From a virus: 49,208 nt of DNA. The stretch spans positions 1-49,208 of the IMG/VR virus record IMGVR_UViG_3300036861_000482; one strand, written 5' to 3'. Positions 29,145-36,600 of the stretch are shown in pieces (positions within the stretch are counted from its first letter, which is position 1; every line of letters starts with the position of its first letter). The position numbers were made by a program, and so were the translations under genes. Below the pieces are notes generated by a model that had not been told where the DNA came from, did no database searches, and saw nothing but the letters and a program-made list of their open reading frames with translations.

Positions 29145-29375
29145 TCAGCCCTTCTCGGTCTTGGCCGCAGCGGGGCGGCTGGTGGTGGCGTCGTCCTCGG
29201 CGAGCGGGACGCCGGTGATCTCGGCGTGGATCTGCTTGGCTTCCTTGCTGTTCTCGCCGACGACGAGGTCTTCCCAGCCGTTGGCCTTGACCGCGTCGGC
29301 CTCGACCCGCTGGCCCCGGGTGTAGGCGAGCACGCCCCCAACCGGAATGTCTTCTTTGGCTACGAACGCGGTCAC
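29145..29375 (-). CDS. Small tail-module protein
   Basis: 76 residues starting VTAFVAKEDIPVGGVLAYTR, GTG start with an excellent SD (GGAGG). The C-terminus is Thr/Ala/Lys-rich. It may be a tail or head decoration component; similar small proteins lie near major tail genes. The function is not established. Confidence 0.6.
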   Translation of the reverse strand: MTAFVAKEDIPVGGVLAYTRGQRVEADAVKANGWEDLVVGENSKEAKQIHAEITGVPLAEDDATTSRPAAAKTEKG

Positions 29376-29392
29376 AGTTCCTCCGTACTGGC

Positions 29393-29785
29393 TTAAGTGG
29401 GGTAAACGGTTAATGCCGTGTGAACCAGATACCTGGGTCGTGCGGTCTGCTCGTCGGGCTGCCACAGCGGCGCCAAACGCACATCCACGCCGACCACCCG
29501 GCCGCCGTCGACCGCCGTGCCGGTCATGTCGTAGATCGCGGCGACGACGGTGCGGATCAGGGTGTTGGCCTGCAGTTGGGTGCCGCCCCACGCCGCGATC
29601 TGGAACTCGGGGGTCGCCTCCCACGGCCACGACTGCGACCCGCCCAGGTTGGTCACCTGCAGGCACACCAGATCCGACTGGAGCTCGGTGCTCACCCGGC
29701 CGCCGTGCAGCGGGGACAGGCTGGCGTGCGAGGTGAGGAAGTCGACGAGCTCCTGGTCCATGTCCGGCAGCAGCGCATATGGCAC
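29393..29785 (-). CDS. Tail terminator-like protein
   Basis: 130 residues with LVDFLTSHASLSPLHGGRVS, a WPWEATPEFQIAAWGGT strand pair, NTLIRTVVAAIYDM and a final beta region (RPRYLVHTALTVYPT). The size, order and pattern match tail terminator (DUF3168-like) proteins that cap the tail tube. GTG start at 29783-29785. Confidence 0.65.
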   Translation of the reverse strand: MPYALLPDMDQELVDFLTSHASLSPLHGGRVSTELQSDLVCLQVTNLGGSQSWPWEATPEFQIAAWGGTQLQANTLIRTVVAAIYDMTGTAVDGGRVVGVDVRLAPLWQPDEQTARPRYLVHTALTVYPT

Positions 29786-29835
29786 GACGCGCTCACCCCC
29801 GGACGGCTTACGCTGGGCGGATGGAAAGGGCAGTC

Positions 29836-30060
29836 ATGACCGAGCAACACGAATTCGATCCGTGGCCCGACAAGGTGTCATTCGACTGGGAAGGAAACCC
29901 CGTCGTGCAGATATGCCTTGCGGTAGTCGACGGCCAATTGTGCAGGCAGCCGTACAGCGATTCGGTACATCCGGCTGGTCCCCTTGCGACGTCGGGGCCA
30001 TTCATCACGGAAGGCCCCTGGACAGGGTGGATCAAGCTGGGAGCGACGGAGCAGCCCTAG
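29836..30060 (+). CDS. Plus-strand moron, small hypothetical protein
   Basis: 74 residues starting MTEQHEFDPWPDKVSFDWEG and containing CLAVVDGQLCRQPYSDSVHP. The ATG at 29836 has AAAGGG at good spacing; an upstream in-frame ATG at 29821 is an alternative. It is opposite to the late genes, between the tail terminator and the head closure gene. It has no known function. Confidence 0.6.
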   Translation: MTEQHEFDPWPDKVSFDWEGNPVVQICLAVVDGQLCRQPYSDSVHPAGPLATSGPFITEGPWTGWIKLGATEQP

Positions 30061-30061
30061 C

Positions 30062-30182
30062 TGCCCGTCGTGGTGATGCGGCGGAAGCACGGGATTCCAA
30101 TGGGGCGGATCGACCGTTACTTCGTGACCTTCACGGAGCCAACGGAGGTACCCGCTCGCTAGGTGCCCGTCGTGGTGATGCG
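30062..30182. repeat. 19-bp direct repeats flanking a 100-bp segment
   Basis: TGCCCGTCGTGGTGATGCG occurs at 30062-30080 and 30164-30182, each preceded by TAG plus one base. The second copy encodes the C-terminal Arg-Ile-Thr-Thr-Thr-Gly-Thr of the minus-strand head closure gene; the first lies just beyond the plus-strand moron. Between them is a short plus frame of 28 codons (30076-30162). This may mark the insertion of the moron. Confidence 0.8.
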
Positions 30183-30491
30183 CTTCAGGAACGCCCGCAC
30201 ATGGTGCGGCTGACCGCGCCGGAACGAGCGCATGATCTCGCCGTCCACCTCGTACGTGTCGCCGTCGAACACGACCCGGTCCGTGGCCTCGAGGTCCAGG
30301 TCGGGTCCGCCGAAGATCTTCCCGCGGGTGACCGTCTTCGCCTCGTCGCCGACGACCTCGGTCACCGACTGCGCCGACCAGTGCACGAGGTAGTTCGTCG
30401 AGGTGGCGGCCGCCCAGTTTCTCGTCGAGTTGCCGTACGAGGTCGAGACGAGGGGCGCGCGCTGCACGGTGATCGGGTCGTACAAGATCAT
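30159..30491 (-). CDS. Head closure / head-tail connector-like protein
   Basis: 110 residues. VHWSAQSVTEVVGDEAKTVT, FGGPDLDLEATDRVVFDGDT and YEVDGEIMRSF are typical of small beta-barrel head closure proteins. It lies just before the tail terminator. Its stop overlaps that of the 28-codon plus frame (CTAG, 30159-30162). ATG at 30489-30491 with SD. Confidence 0.7.
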   Translation of the reverse strand: MILYDPITVQRAPLVSTSYGNSTRNWAAATSTNYLVHWSAQSVTEVVGDEAKTVTRGKIFGGPDLDLEATDRVVFDGDTYEVDGEIMRSFRRGQPHHVRAFLKRITTTGT

Positions 30492-30512
30492 GCGACAGCC
30501 CTCCCGGCTGGG

Positions 30513-32000
30513 CTACTGCCAGGCCCGCACCCAGTCCACGAGCAACGCGCCGGCAGGGCCGAGGGTAGGCGCGACGGTGCTGCGCTTGCCGACGTTGAGG
30601 ATCAACACCTGACCCTCACCGTTGTCGGCGGTCGCGACGGTCCACACCAGCACGCCATCCCAGTAGAAGTCGACCGAGGTGGCCTTGCGGTACGCGCCGA
30701 AGATGTGGAACGCGTCGCCGTACGTGCCGGGCGGGTTGGTGCCGGTATTGACGGTCGGCGAATGGTAGTTGATCGTCAGGACGCCGCCGGACTCCTCCGC
30801 GATGTCCAGCTCGCCGGCGGCGGGCCAGTTAGGGCCGGACGTCCACCACGCCGGCCAATTGACCACCTCGTAGGTGGGGTCGCCCGGGAAGTACACCCGC
30901 GCCTCGGTGAACCCGCCCACCGGCAGCTGGTAGCGGCCCGGCAGGTAGTCGGTGTACATGTGCCCGCCGGTGGTGGTCGAGCCCTCGGTGGCGAGTTGGA
31001 TGTGCAGCAGCCCGCCCGACTCGGTGACGTTCGCCGCCCGGGTCGTCACGTTGTTGACGGTCCACCCGTCGGTGACTGTCCACTTCGAGGTGTCGACGGC
31101 GGTGCCGTCGAACTCGTCCTGGAAGGCCAGGGTCGTGGGCACGATGGTGCCCGGCGGAACGGTCGGCACCGGCCCGGTGGGCGGCTCCGTGGCGGTGATG
31201 GCTTGCGGGTCGCTGGCGTCCGAGCCGCCCGCGTTGCTGGCGGTCAGCGTCACCGTGTAGGTGCCGGCGGCGGTGTACGTGTGCGACGGGTTCTGCTCGG
31301 TCGAGGTAGCGCCGTCCCCGAACGTCCACGCCCACGCGGTGGGTGTGTTCGTCGAGGTGTCGGTGAACTGCACCGTCAGCGGCGCCGTCCCGCCGGCCGG
31401 GTTGGCGGTGAACGACGCGACTGGCGCGACCACGCCCGCGGTGTAGGTGACGGTCACCCGCGGGCGGCGGGTGGTGTCGGTGGTGTAGTCGTCGGAGGCG
31501 TACGCCTGGGTGCCCGTCACGTCGACGTCGAGCGCGTAGCGGTAGGTCCCGTTGCCGGTCACGTTGGGCGCGGCCAAGTTCACCCATTCGCCCGAGCCGG
31601 CGACCAGGTTGCCGTTGGCCTGCGACAGGATCGCCGCGTCGGGGATCGGCCGGTTGTTCCAGGTCAGGGTGTTCTCTGTCCAGCCGGTGGCGACGGTGTG
31701 CGCGCGGACGGTGTGGTTGCCGTTGACGGACCGGGAGAACACGTCGAGGGTGGCGCCGGTCACGGTGGACCCGGCGGGGATGCCGGACACGACGCACTCC
31801 AGGTAGGCGATCTTGACCGTGCCCGCCATGTTGAGGTCGACGTACGAGCCGTAGTTGGTCCTCTTGGTGTTGTTGGTGCTGCCGTCCACGTACGACGTGT
31901 TCAGGCAGGACGACTGGACGGTGTCCGCGTACGCCGGGGCCGCGAAGCCGAGTACGGCGAGCGCCGCCGTCAACAACACCGCAAGCAGTCTGCGGGCCAT
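30513..32000 (-). CDS. Secreted GH16 glycosidase with DNRLRE and PKD domains
   Basis: 495 residues. A Sec signal peptide ([20 protein letters not shown]) is followed by a DNRLRE-like beta domain (about 30-190; [13 protein letters not shown]), a PKD domain (about 195-280; [20 protein letters not shown]) and a GH16 domain from about 290. The GH16 domain has the catalytic ExDxxE motif (E397, D399, E402 in GELDIAEE) and [17 protein letters not shown]16 enzymes hydrolyse beta-glucans, agars or laminarins. Here it is embedded among virion genes; a signal peptide points to secretion by the host. SD AGGGGA precedes the ATG. Confidence 0.85.
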   Translation of the reverse strand: MARRLLAVLLTAALAVLGFAAPAYADTVQSSCLNTSYVDGSTNNTKRTNYGSYVDLNMAGTVKIAYLECVVSGIPAGSTVTGATLDVFSRSVNGNHTVRAHTVATGWTENTLTWNNRPIPDAAILSQANGNLVAGSGEWVNLAAPNVTGNGTYRYALDVDVTGTQAYASDDYTTDTTRRPRVTVTYTAGVVAPVASFTANPAGGTAPLTVQFTDTSTNTPTAWAWTFGDGATSTEQNPSHTYTAAGTYTVTLTASNAGGSDASDPQAITATEPPTGPVPTVPPGTIVPTTLAFQDEFDGTAVDTSKWTVTDGWTVNNVTTRAANVTESGGLLHIQLATEGSTTTGGHMYTDYLPGRYQLPVGGFTEARVYFPGDPTYEVVNWPAWWTSGPNWPAAGELDIAEESGGVLTINYHSPTVNTGTNPPGTYGDAFHIFGAYRKATSVDFYWDGVLVWTVATADNGEGQVLILNVGKRSTVAPTLGPAGALLVDWVRAWQ

Positions 32001-32012
32001 GAGACAGATCCC

Positions 32013-32519
32013 CTACGGCGTCAAATCGATGGCGAAGATGCCCGTCGATGCCCACTGGATGCCGAAGGTGCCGTTCGATGTCGAGAAGTCCGCACCGAAG
32101 CACACGGCGACGATCATCGCGTCGGTCAAGGTCGCGGTGACGGGGTCCATGTAGAGGATGCAGCCGCGCGCAGCGGTCAGGGTCGTCGAGGCCACCGACA
32201 CGTCCGCCGCGTCGTACATCAGCGAACCGGACGGCGACACCGTCAGGGTGGGCGTGCCCATGCCCGCCGTCGTGAACGTCGGTCCGCCCGCGGCCCAGCC
32301 AGTGCCGGACACCTCGGACGTGTTCACCCAGGTAGTGGGTAGAGCGAGGTCCCAGTCGAGCGGCGTGGTACCGGGGGTCAGCGCACTGGAGTGCAGGGCG
32401 ATCTTGTGTGAGGCGTTCAGCAGTCCGGTGGTGTTGCCGGTGGTGGTGGTCTGCTTGAGCAGTTCAATGATTGGTCGCACATAGATGCCGGACTGGCCGG
32501 CACCGGAGGTCCAGGCCAT
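32013..32519 (-). CDS. Putative virion surface protein
   Basis: 168 residues, Thr/Ser/Gly-rich and beta-predicted (GIYVRPIIELLKQTTTTGN, then LDWDLALPTTWVNTSE). The composition and length resemble decoration or minor tail proteins. It lies just before the GH16 gene and after two small genes. It has no clear family. Confidence 0.55.
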   Translation of the reverse strand: MAWTSGAGQSGIYVRPIIELLKQTTTTGNTTGLLNASHKIALHSSALTPGTTPLDWDLALPTTWVNTSEVSGTGWAAGGPTFTTAGMGTPTLTVSPSGSLMYDAADVSVASTTLTAARGCILYMDPVTATLTDAMIVAVCFGADFSTSNGTFGIQWASTGIFAIDLTP

Positions 32520-32725
32520 TACGCGTCGCTCCCGTCAGTGGTCACGCCGACGCCGGCCGAGCGGATACCCGCTGCGATGTCGGCCTCGCGCTGCCTGCGC
32601 CGGGCCGATGCGAGCTTCTCCGCGGCGTCCACGGACGCCTTGTGCTTCTTCGCGTTGTCCGGGTCGTCGCGGTGCGCTTCCAGCGCCTCTTCGTACTGCA
32701 CGGTGAGCACGTCGATATCGGTCAT
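32519..32725 (-). CDS. Small helical protein
   Basis: 68 residues, charged helices (VLTVQYEEALEAHRDDPDNA, AAEKLASARRRQREADIAAG) with a Gly/Thr-rich end. Possibly coiled coil. It is coupled to its neighbours. The function is unknown. Confidence 0.55.
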   Translation of the reverse strand: MTDIDVLTVQYEEALEAHRDDPDNAKKHKASVDAAEKLASARRRQREADIAAGIRSAGVGVTTDGSDA

Positions 32726-32937
32726 GATCCCCTCGTCAGTCGCACGGTCTGCGGGGTGACTAGCGCGTCCACCCGGTCGTCTTTCGTGTTGTGTTCGGTG
32801 ACGGTGCCCGTCTCGTCGGTGACCGACTTCCACGGCTTGCCGGAGTCCGGGTGCTCGCGGCCTTCGCGCACGATCGGCCGGGTGCGCTTGGAGATGACGC
32901 CGAGGGTGAGCAGCTTGTCGCGGAACTCAGTGGACAT
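32722..32937 (-). CDS. Small hypothetical late protein
   Basis: 71 residues with STEFRDKLLTLGVISKRTRP and TEHNTKDDRVDALVTPQTVR. ATG 32935-32937. No family is recognised. It belongs to a group of three small genes inserted among surface proteins. Confidence 0.55.
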   Translation of the reverse strand: MSTEFRDKLLTLGVISKRTRPIVREGREHPDSGKPWKSVTDETGTVTEHNTKDDRVDALVTPQTVRLTRGS

Positions 32938-32945
32938 CGGCGGCC

Positions 32946-33590
32946 CTACTCCGCGGTCGGCGAGGTCGCGCGCCGCCACGCCTCGACGGCGTTGGCATCG
33001 AGGTTGCCCGCAGCACCCGCGACCATGAGTTCGACGGACGCCTTGATCTGGGCCACCGTGCGCCCGAAGTTGGCGTGCATGTCCTCGCACATGTCGCGGT
33101 AGGCGATCGCGTCGCGGACGGTCACGTCAGCAAGGTCACGCTTCCGGCCGTTGATCCGGAGCACCGGCTTGAAGCCGGGGATGTCGAACAGCGGATCGGC
33201 AGTGAAGCCTTCGGGCGGCTCGGGGACGGCTAGATCCTCGATCTCGTCGACTTCCTCATCTGTCTCATCGAGCTCGACCGATGGGAATCCCGCCTCCGCG
33301 ATGGCCGACCAGGACCCCATAAGCGCCAGAGCCTGGCGCCTATGAGCATCCGTGGGATAGACCTCCGCGAATCTCACGCGCCGTTGGATCTCCCGCTCGG
33401 AGATGGTGTAACCGGCCCGGAGCGCGTCTATGACGATGTCTGTAAGCAGCCCCTTGGGCAAGCGCTGGCGCCCGGCGCGCTTCTTCAGAATCTCGTCGCC
33501 ATAGCGGCCGCGGTGCATGACACCGCCGTGCTCGTCCTTGGCGATGTCCCGCTCCAGCTTGAGGAACGTGGATTGAGCCTGCTTGACCAT
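32946..33590 (-). CDS. Hypothetical late-region protein
   Basis: 214 residues: a basic helical N-terminus (ERDIAKDEHGGVMHRGRYGD, ILKKRAGRQRLPKGLL), a central acidic stretch (ELDETDEEVDEIEDLAVPEP) and a helical C-terminal region. It may be a structural or moron protein. The SD (GGAG) lies close to a predicted pseudoknot ending at 33607 upstream. The function is unknown. Confidence 0.55.
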   Translation of the reverse strand: MVKQAQSTFLKLERDIAKDEHGGVMHRGRYGDEILKKRAGRQRLPKGLLTDIVIDALRAGYTISEREIQRRVRFAEVYPTDAHRRQALALMGSWSAIAEAGFPSVELDETDEEVDEIEDLAVPEPPEGFTADPLFDIPGFKPVLRINGRKRDLADVTVRDAIAYRDMCEDMHANFGRTVAQIKASVELMVAGAAGNLDANAVEAWRRATSPTAE

Positions 33591-33606
33591 GCTGGTTCTC
33601 CTTGGC

Positions 33607-33667
33607 GGGATAGCCGTGGGATAGCTGTGCCCGGCTCGCTGGCTATCCCAAGCGGCGAGCCGGGCAC
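33607..33667 (-). promoter_or_regulatory. Predicted H-type RNA pseudoknot between two late genes
   Basis: Stem 1 is 13 bp (GTGCCCGGCTCGC at 33627-33639 with 33655-33667). Its 15-nt loop contains GCTATCCC (33642-33649, plus strand), complementary to GGGATAGC at 33618-33625 and to a second copy at 33607-33614. On the minus-strand RNA the order is the classical S1-S2-S1'-S2', with S2' only 1 nt past S1'. It lies 17 bases upstream of the 32946-33590 start. Confidence 0.6.
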
Positions 33668-33683
33668 GGAAATGGGGTCGCGC

Positions 33684-35342
33684 CTACGGTCGAGGCGTGA
33701 CGGTCGTGAACGGCCGGACGGTGATGCCGCTGCCGGGGCGAGCCGTGATCCCGGTATTCGACCGGGAAGTCGTTCCGGAACTGGGACGACTCGTCACGCC
33801 GCTGAATGGCCGGTACGTCACGGCCCTGACGACTGACACGGTCGGCGCGCCGATGGCTGCGACGGCGGACACGGTGGCCGCGGAGATGGTGACTCCGGCC
33901 TTGACCGCCTGGCCGCCGATGGCCGCAACCGCGGCCACCGTCACGGGTGCTGGCGCGGCGCCGGCTCGAATCGTGACGGTCGGAACTGCGGCGGTGGCTG
34001 CCACCGTTGCCGGGCTGGTGAAAGCGGAGCCGCCGAGGCTGGGCGTTGCGATGGCGGCGACAGCGGCGACCGTCGGCGGCGAGACCGTCACGCCGGCGTT
34101 GACCGTGACGGTGCCCACCGACGCGACGGTGGTCACCGTCGCCGGGACCGGACGTGCGCTGGCCTGAACTGTTGGTGCGGTGATGGCCGCCGTGGCCGCG
34201 ACCGTTGCGGGTGAGGCCGTGGAGCCGGTGCTGATGCTCGGCGCGCCCACCGCTGCCACCGCGGCGACAGTCGCGGGTACGGGTTTGGCTCCGGCCTGCA
34301 CCACAGGTGCCGGAACGGATGAGGTCGTGGCCGCGGTGGCCGCGGTGACGACCGCACCGGCCTGCACTGTCGGCGCGCCGATCGAGGCCGTAGCGGCGAC
34401 GGTGGCGGCCGAGACCGTGGTGGAACCGCCGACGCTGACCGTCGGCGTGGCGATCGCCGCGGTCGCGGCGACGGTGGCCGCGGTGACCCCTGCGCCGGCG
34501 CTGACCGTCGGCGCGGCGATCGATGCGGTCGCTGCGACCGTGCCGCCGGAAACCGTGGCTCCGGCCTGGACCGTCGGCGCTGCGATGGCGGCTACGGCGG
34601 CCACGGTCGCGGGAGTAGCGGTGGCTCCGCCGCCGCCGGCCGGGGCGGGGCGCAGCGCGATCGTGTAGCCGACGCACGCCTGCAGCGTGCTGGCCGTCCA
34701 CGTCCGGGTGCCGGTCGGCCCCGCCGCGGCGATGGTCTCCTGCGCCAGCGCCGCACCCCGGCCCGTACCCGACGTGTGGTTGATGACCGCGGTCATCGAC
34801 GCCGGGAACGTCCACGTACCGGTGCTGTAGTCGGCGCAGGTGCCGGACAGCAGCAGCGCGCCCGGCGTCGCCGTCGTCACGCCGGTGAGCGCCAACGGCA
34901 GCGTCCCCGACGTCAGGACCGCCGCCACGTCGATCGCGGTGGTCGGATCCACACCCGACCAGGCCTGCATGAGGCACGTCTGCCGACCCGCCGCAGCCGA
35001 GCTGGTGCCGGTGGGGGCGACGGTCGGGGTGAACATGCCGTACGCGGCGACGATCTCGGATGTGGAGTTGACCGTCGGTGCGACGATCTGCACCCACCCG
35101 TCGCCCGCATTCGGCGGGGTGAACTGGGCGACCGTGCACGACATGGAAAACTGCGCGACGACGTAGTCCCCGGCCTGTCGATCGGTAGGTAGGGTACCGG
35201 TGATGGACGTTCCCGATGCCGTCTCGGCCTTCGTCGCGGTCCGGCCGGTGATCGTCGCGTAGGACCCGGGTGGGTACTTCGTCGAGACCGACGGCGAGCG
35301 AACGATCGGCCGGTTGGGTTGCCTGCGTCCGAGACGTGCCAC
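33684..35342 (-). CDS. Long repeat-containing surface protein (decoration/fibre-like)
   Basis: 552 residues. The N-terminal ~230 residues are a beta-sandwich domain also seen in the 35844 and 36601 proteins. Residues about 240-500 contain about 12 imperfect repeats of 21-24 residues with the consensus PATVAAVAAI-x2-PTV-x-AGA. The last ~45 residues carry 8-residue repeats (RPxSGxT). Such repeats form elongated stalks. It is probably a virion surface fibre or decoration protein. GTG start at 35340-35342 with SD GGAGG. Confidence 0.7.
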   Translation of the reverse strand: MARLGRRQPNRPIVRSPSVSTKYPPGSYATITGRTATKAETASGTSITGTLPTDRQAGDYVVAQFSMSCTVAQFTPPNAGDGWVQIVAPTVNSTSEIVAAYGMFTPTVAPTGTSSAAAGRQTCLMQAWSGVDPTTAIDVAAVLTSGTLPLALTGVTTATPGALLLSGTCADYSTGTWTFPASMTAVINHTSGTGRGAALAQETIAAAGPTGTRTWTASTLQACVGYTIALRPAPAGGGGATATPATVAAVAAIAAPTVQAGATVSGGTVAATASIAAPTVSAGAGVTAATVAATAAIATPTVSVGGSTTVSAATVAATASIGAPTVQAGAVVTAATAATTSSVPAPVVQAGAKPVPATVAAVAAVGAPSISTGSTASPATVAATAAITAPTVQASARPVPATVTTVASVGTVTVNAGVTVSPPTVAAVAAIATPSLGGSAFTSPATVAATAAVPTVTIRAGAAPAPVTVAAVAAIGGQAVKAGVTISAATVSAVAAIGAPTVSVVRAVTYRPFSGVTSRPSSGTTSRSNTGITARPGSGITVRPFTTVTPRP

Positions 35343-35365
35343 CGGACCGCCTCCTCAGTTGGCGG

Positions 35366-35830
35366 TCAGGTCCGCTCGAAGACCATGGTGGCGCGCACGT
35401 TGACAATCGCAGGTGCGGTGCACCGCAGGCATAGGGCGTTGGACACCGCCGTATCGGGGGTGTCGCCGAGGGGGAAGTCGTAGATGACCAGGCCCTTGTT
35501 CGGGTCAAGCAGGAACGAATCGACCAGCGTCAGCGCCGTCGGATCGGTGGTGTAGCCGTAGGCGGATGTGAATCCGGCTGTGATCGTCCTGCCGTAGATC
35601 TGGTTCACAGTGCCACCGGTACTGCCCGCCCCCGCGCCAGCCTGCGTCGAGTACATCAGTTCGACCAGCACCGGCACCGCCGATGCGGTGACCCCGTCGA
35701 ACGCCACCCTGAACTTCTTCAGGTCGACGCCGAACTGCGCTGGGGCGATCACATTGAGGACGACCTTGGCAGTCGCTGCGGCGAGTGCTACGGCCGCGCC
35801 GGTCGACGTGCTGTAGCCAGCCTTGGCCAT
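35366..35830 (-). CDS. Putative virion structural protein
   Basis: 154 residues with GAAVALAAATAKVVLNVIAP, FRVAFDGVTASAVPVLVELM and ATMVFERT, beta-rich and Ala/Thr-rich. It lies between two surface-domain proteins and has AAAGGG upstream. It is probably a decoration or baseplate component; no specific family. Confidence 0.6.
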   Translation of the reverse strand: MAKAGYSTSTGAAVALAAATAKVVLNVIAPAQFGVDLKKFRVAFDGVTASAVPVLVELMYSTQAGAGAGSTGGTVNQIYGRTITAGFTSAYGYTTDPTALTLVDSFLLDPNKGLVIYDFPLGDTPDTAVSNALCLRCTAPAIVNVRATMVFERT

Positions 35831-35843
35831 CAGGTTTTCCCTT

Positions 35844-36596
35844 TCACCAGTTCGTCGCGTCGTGTACGGCAGTCGACCGTCTCGTGCCGACCGGCACGCC
35901 CTTCCACTTCGGCAGGGCCACCGCCTGCCCTTGGAACGCGATGGTCAGCAACGCTTTGAAGTTGCCGGTGGTCAGGGTGGCGGTGGTCGCCGCGATCAGC
36001 CCTTGTGCGGCCCGGCCGCCGGCCGCCGCCGCGAAGCCGCCGCCGGTGCCGGACGCCGTCCAGTTGTCGGCCTGCTCGGTGATCGACGGGCTGGCGAACC
36101 CGGTGTTGGTCCAGCCGGTGACCATGGTGGTCGAGGCGACGTCGGTGCCCGTGGTGACGATGTTGACGATCAGGCAGTCGACGGCGCTGGTGGTCAGCAC
36201 CGGGAACGTGACCGTGGTCAGGGTGTCGTTGGCGACCCCGGCCGCGGTGACGTTCCACGGGTTGCCTGACGTCACCACACCGCGGATGCCGATGATCTGG
36301 GCGGAGTGGTGGTTCGTCACCGCCGGGACGCTGACGGTGCCCGACTCGGGTCCGGTGGCGCGGTGCCAGCGGGCCGTCAGCCGGGTCGGCAGCCCTCCTG
36401 TCTGGGAGACGGGCGAGCCGAGGACTTCGCTGTAGCCGGTGACCGCGCCCAGTGCGGCGGCGTTGAGCACCGGGTCCATCTCGTGGATGAGCAGGCACAC
36501 GTCGCCGACGTCGGTGCCCGCCGGGATGGCGGGGGTGATGATCGCGCCGGTGGACGACGCGGCAGCACCGACCGCGTAAATGGTGGGCATACCCAT
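35844..36596 (-). CDS. Surface-domain protein, paralogue of 33684 and 36601 N-termini
   Basis: 250 residues that are almost entirely the shared beta-domain: PAGTDVGDVCLLIHEMDP, PTRLTARWHRATGPESGTVS, a Thr-rich centre and a C-terminal KALLTIAFQGQAVALP. The same order of motifs appears in 33684-35342 and 36601-38700. It is likely part of the virion surface. The stop of the neighbour at 36601-36603 is 4 bases upstream. Confidence 0.6.
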   Translation of the reverse strand: MGMPTIYAVGAAASSTGAIITPAIPAGTDVGDVCLLIHEMDPVLNAAALGAVTGYSEVLGSPVSQTGGLPTRLTARWHRATGPESGTVSVPAVTNHHSAQIIGIRGVVTSGNPWNVTAAGVANDTLTTVTFPVLTTSAVDCLIVNIVTTGTDVASTTMVTGWTNTGFASPSITEQADNWTASGTGGGFAAAAGGRAAQGLIAATTATLTTGNFKALLTIAFQGQAVALPKWKGVPVGTRRSTAVHDATNW

Positions 36597-36600
36597 GGTG

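Noticed and set aside
30076-30162. 28-codon plus-strand gene between the 19-bp repeats
   Set aside because: It has no ribosome-binding site and overlaps a probable duplication; left unannotated.
29550-32342. Very long plus-strand open frame opposite the GH16 and tail genes
   Set aside because: It is the shadow of GC-rich minus-strand genes with good ribosome-binding sites, and its translation is low-complexity Arg/Gly/Val.
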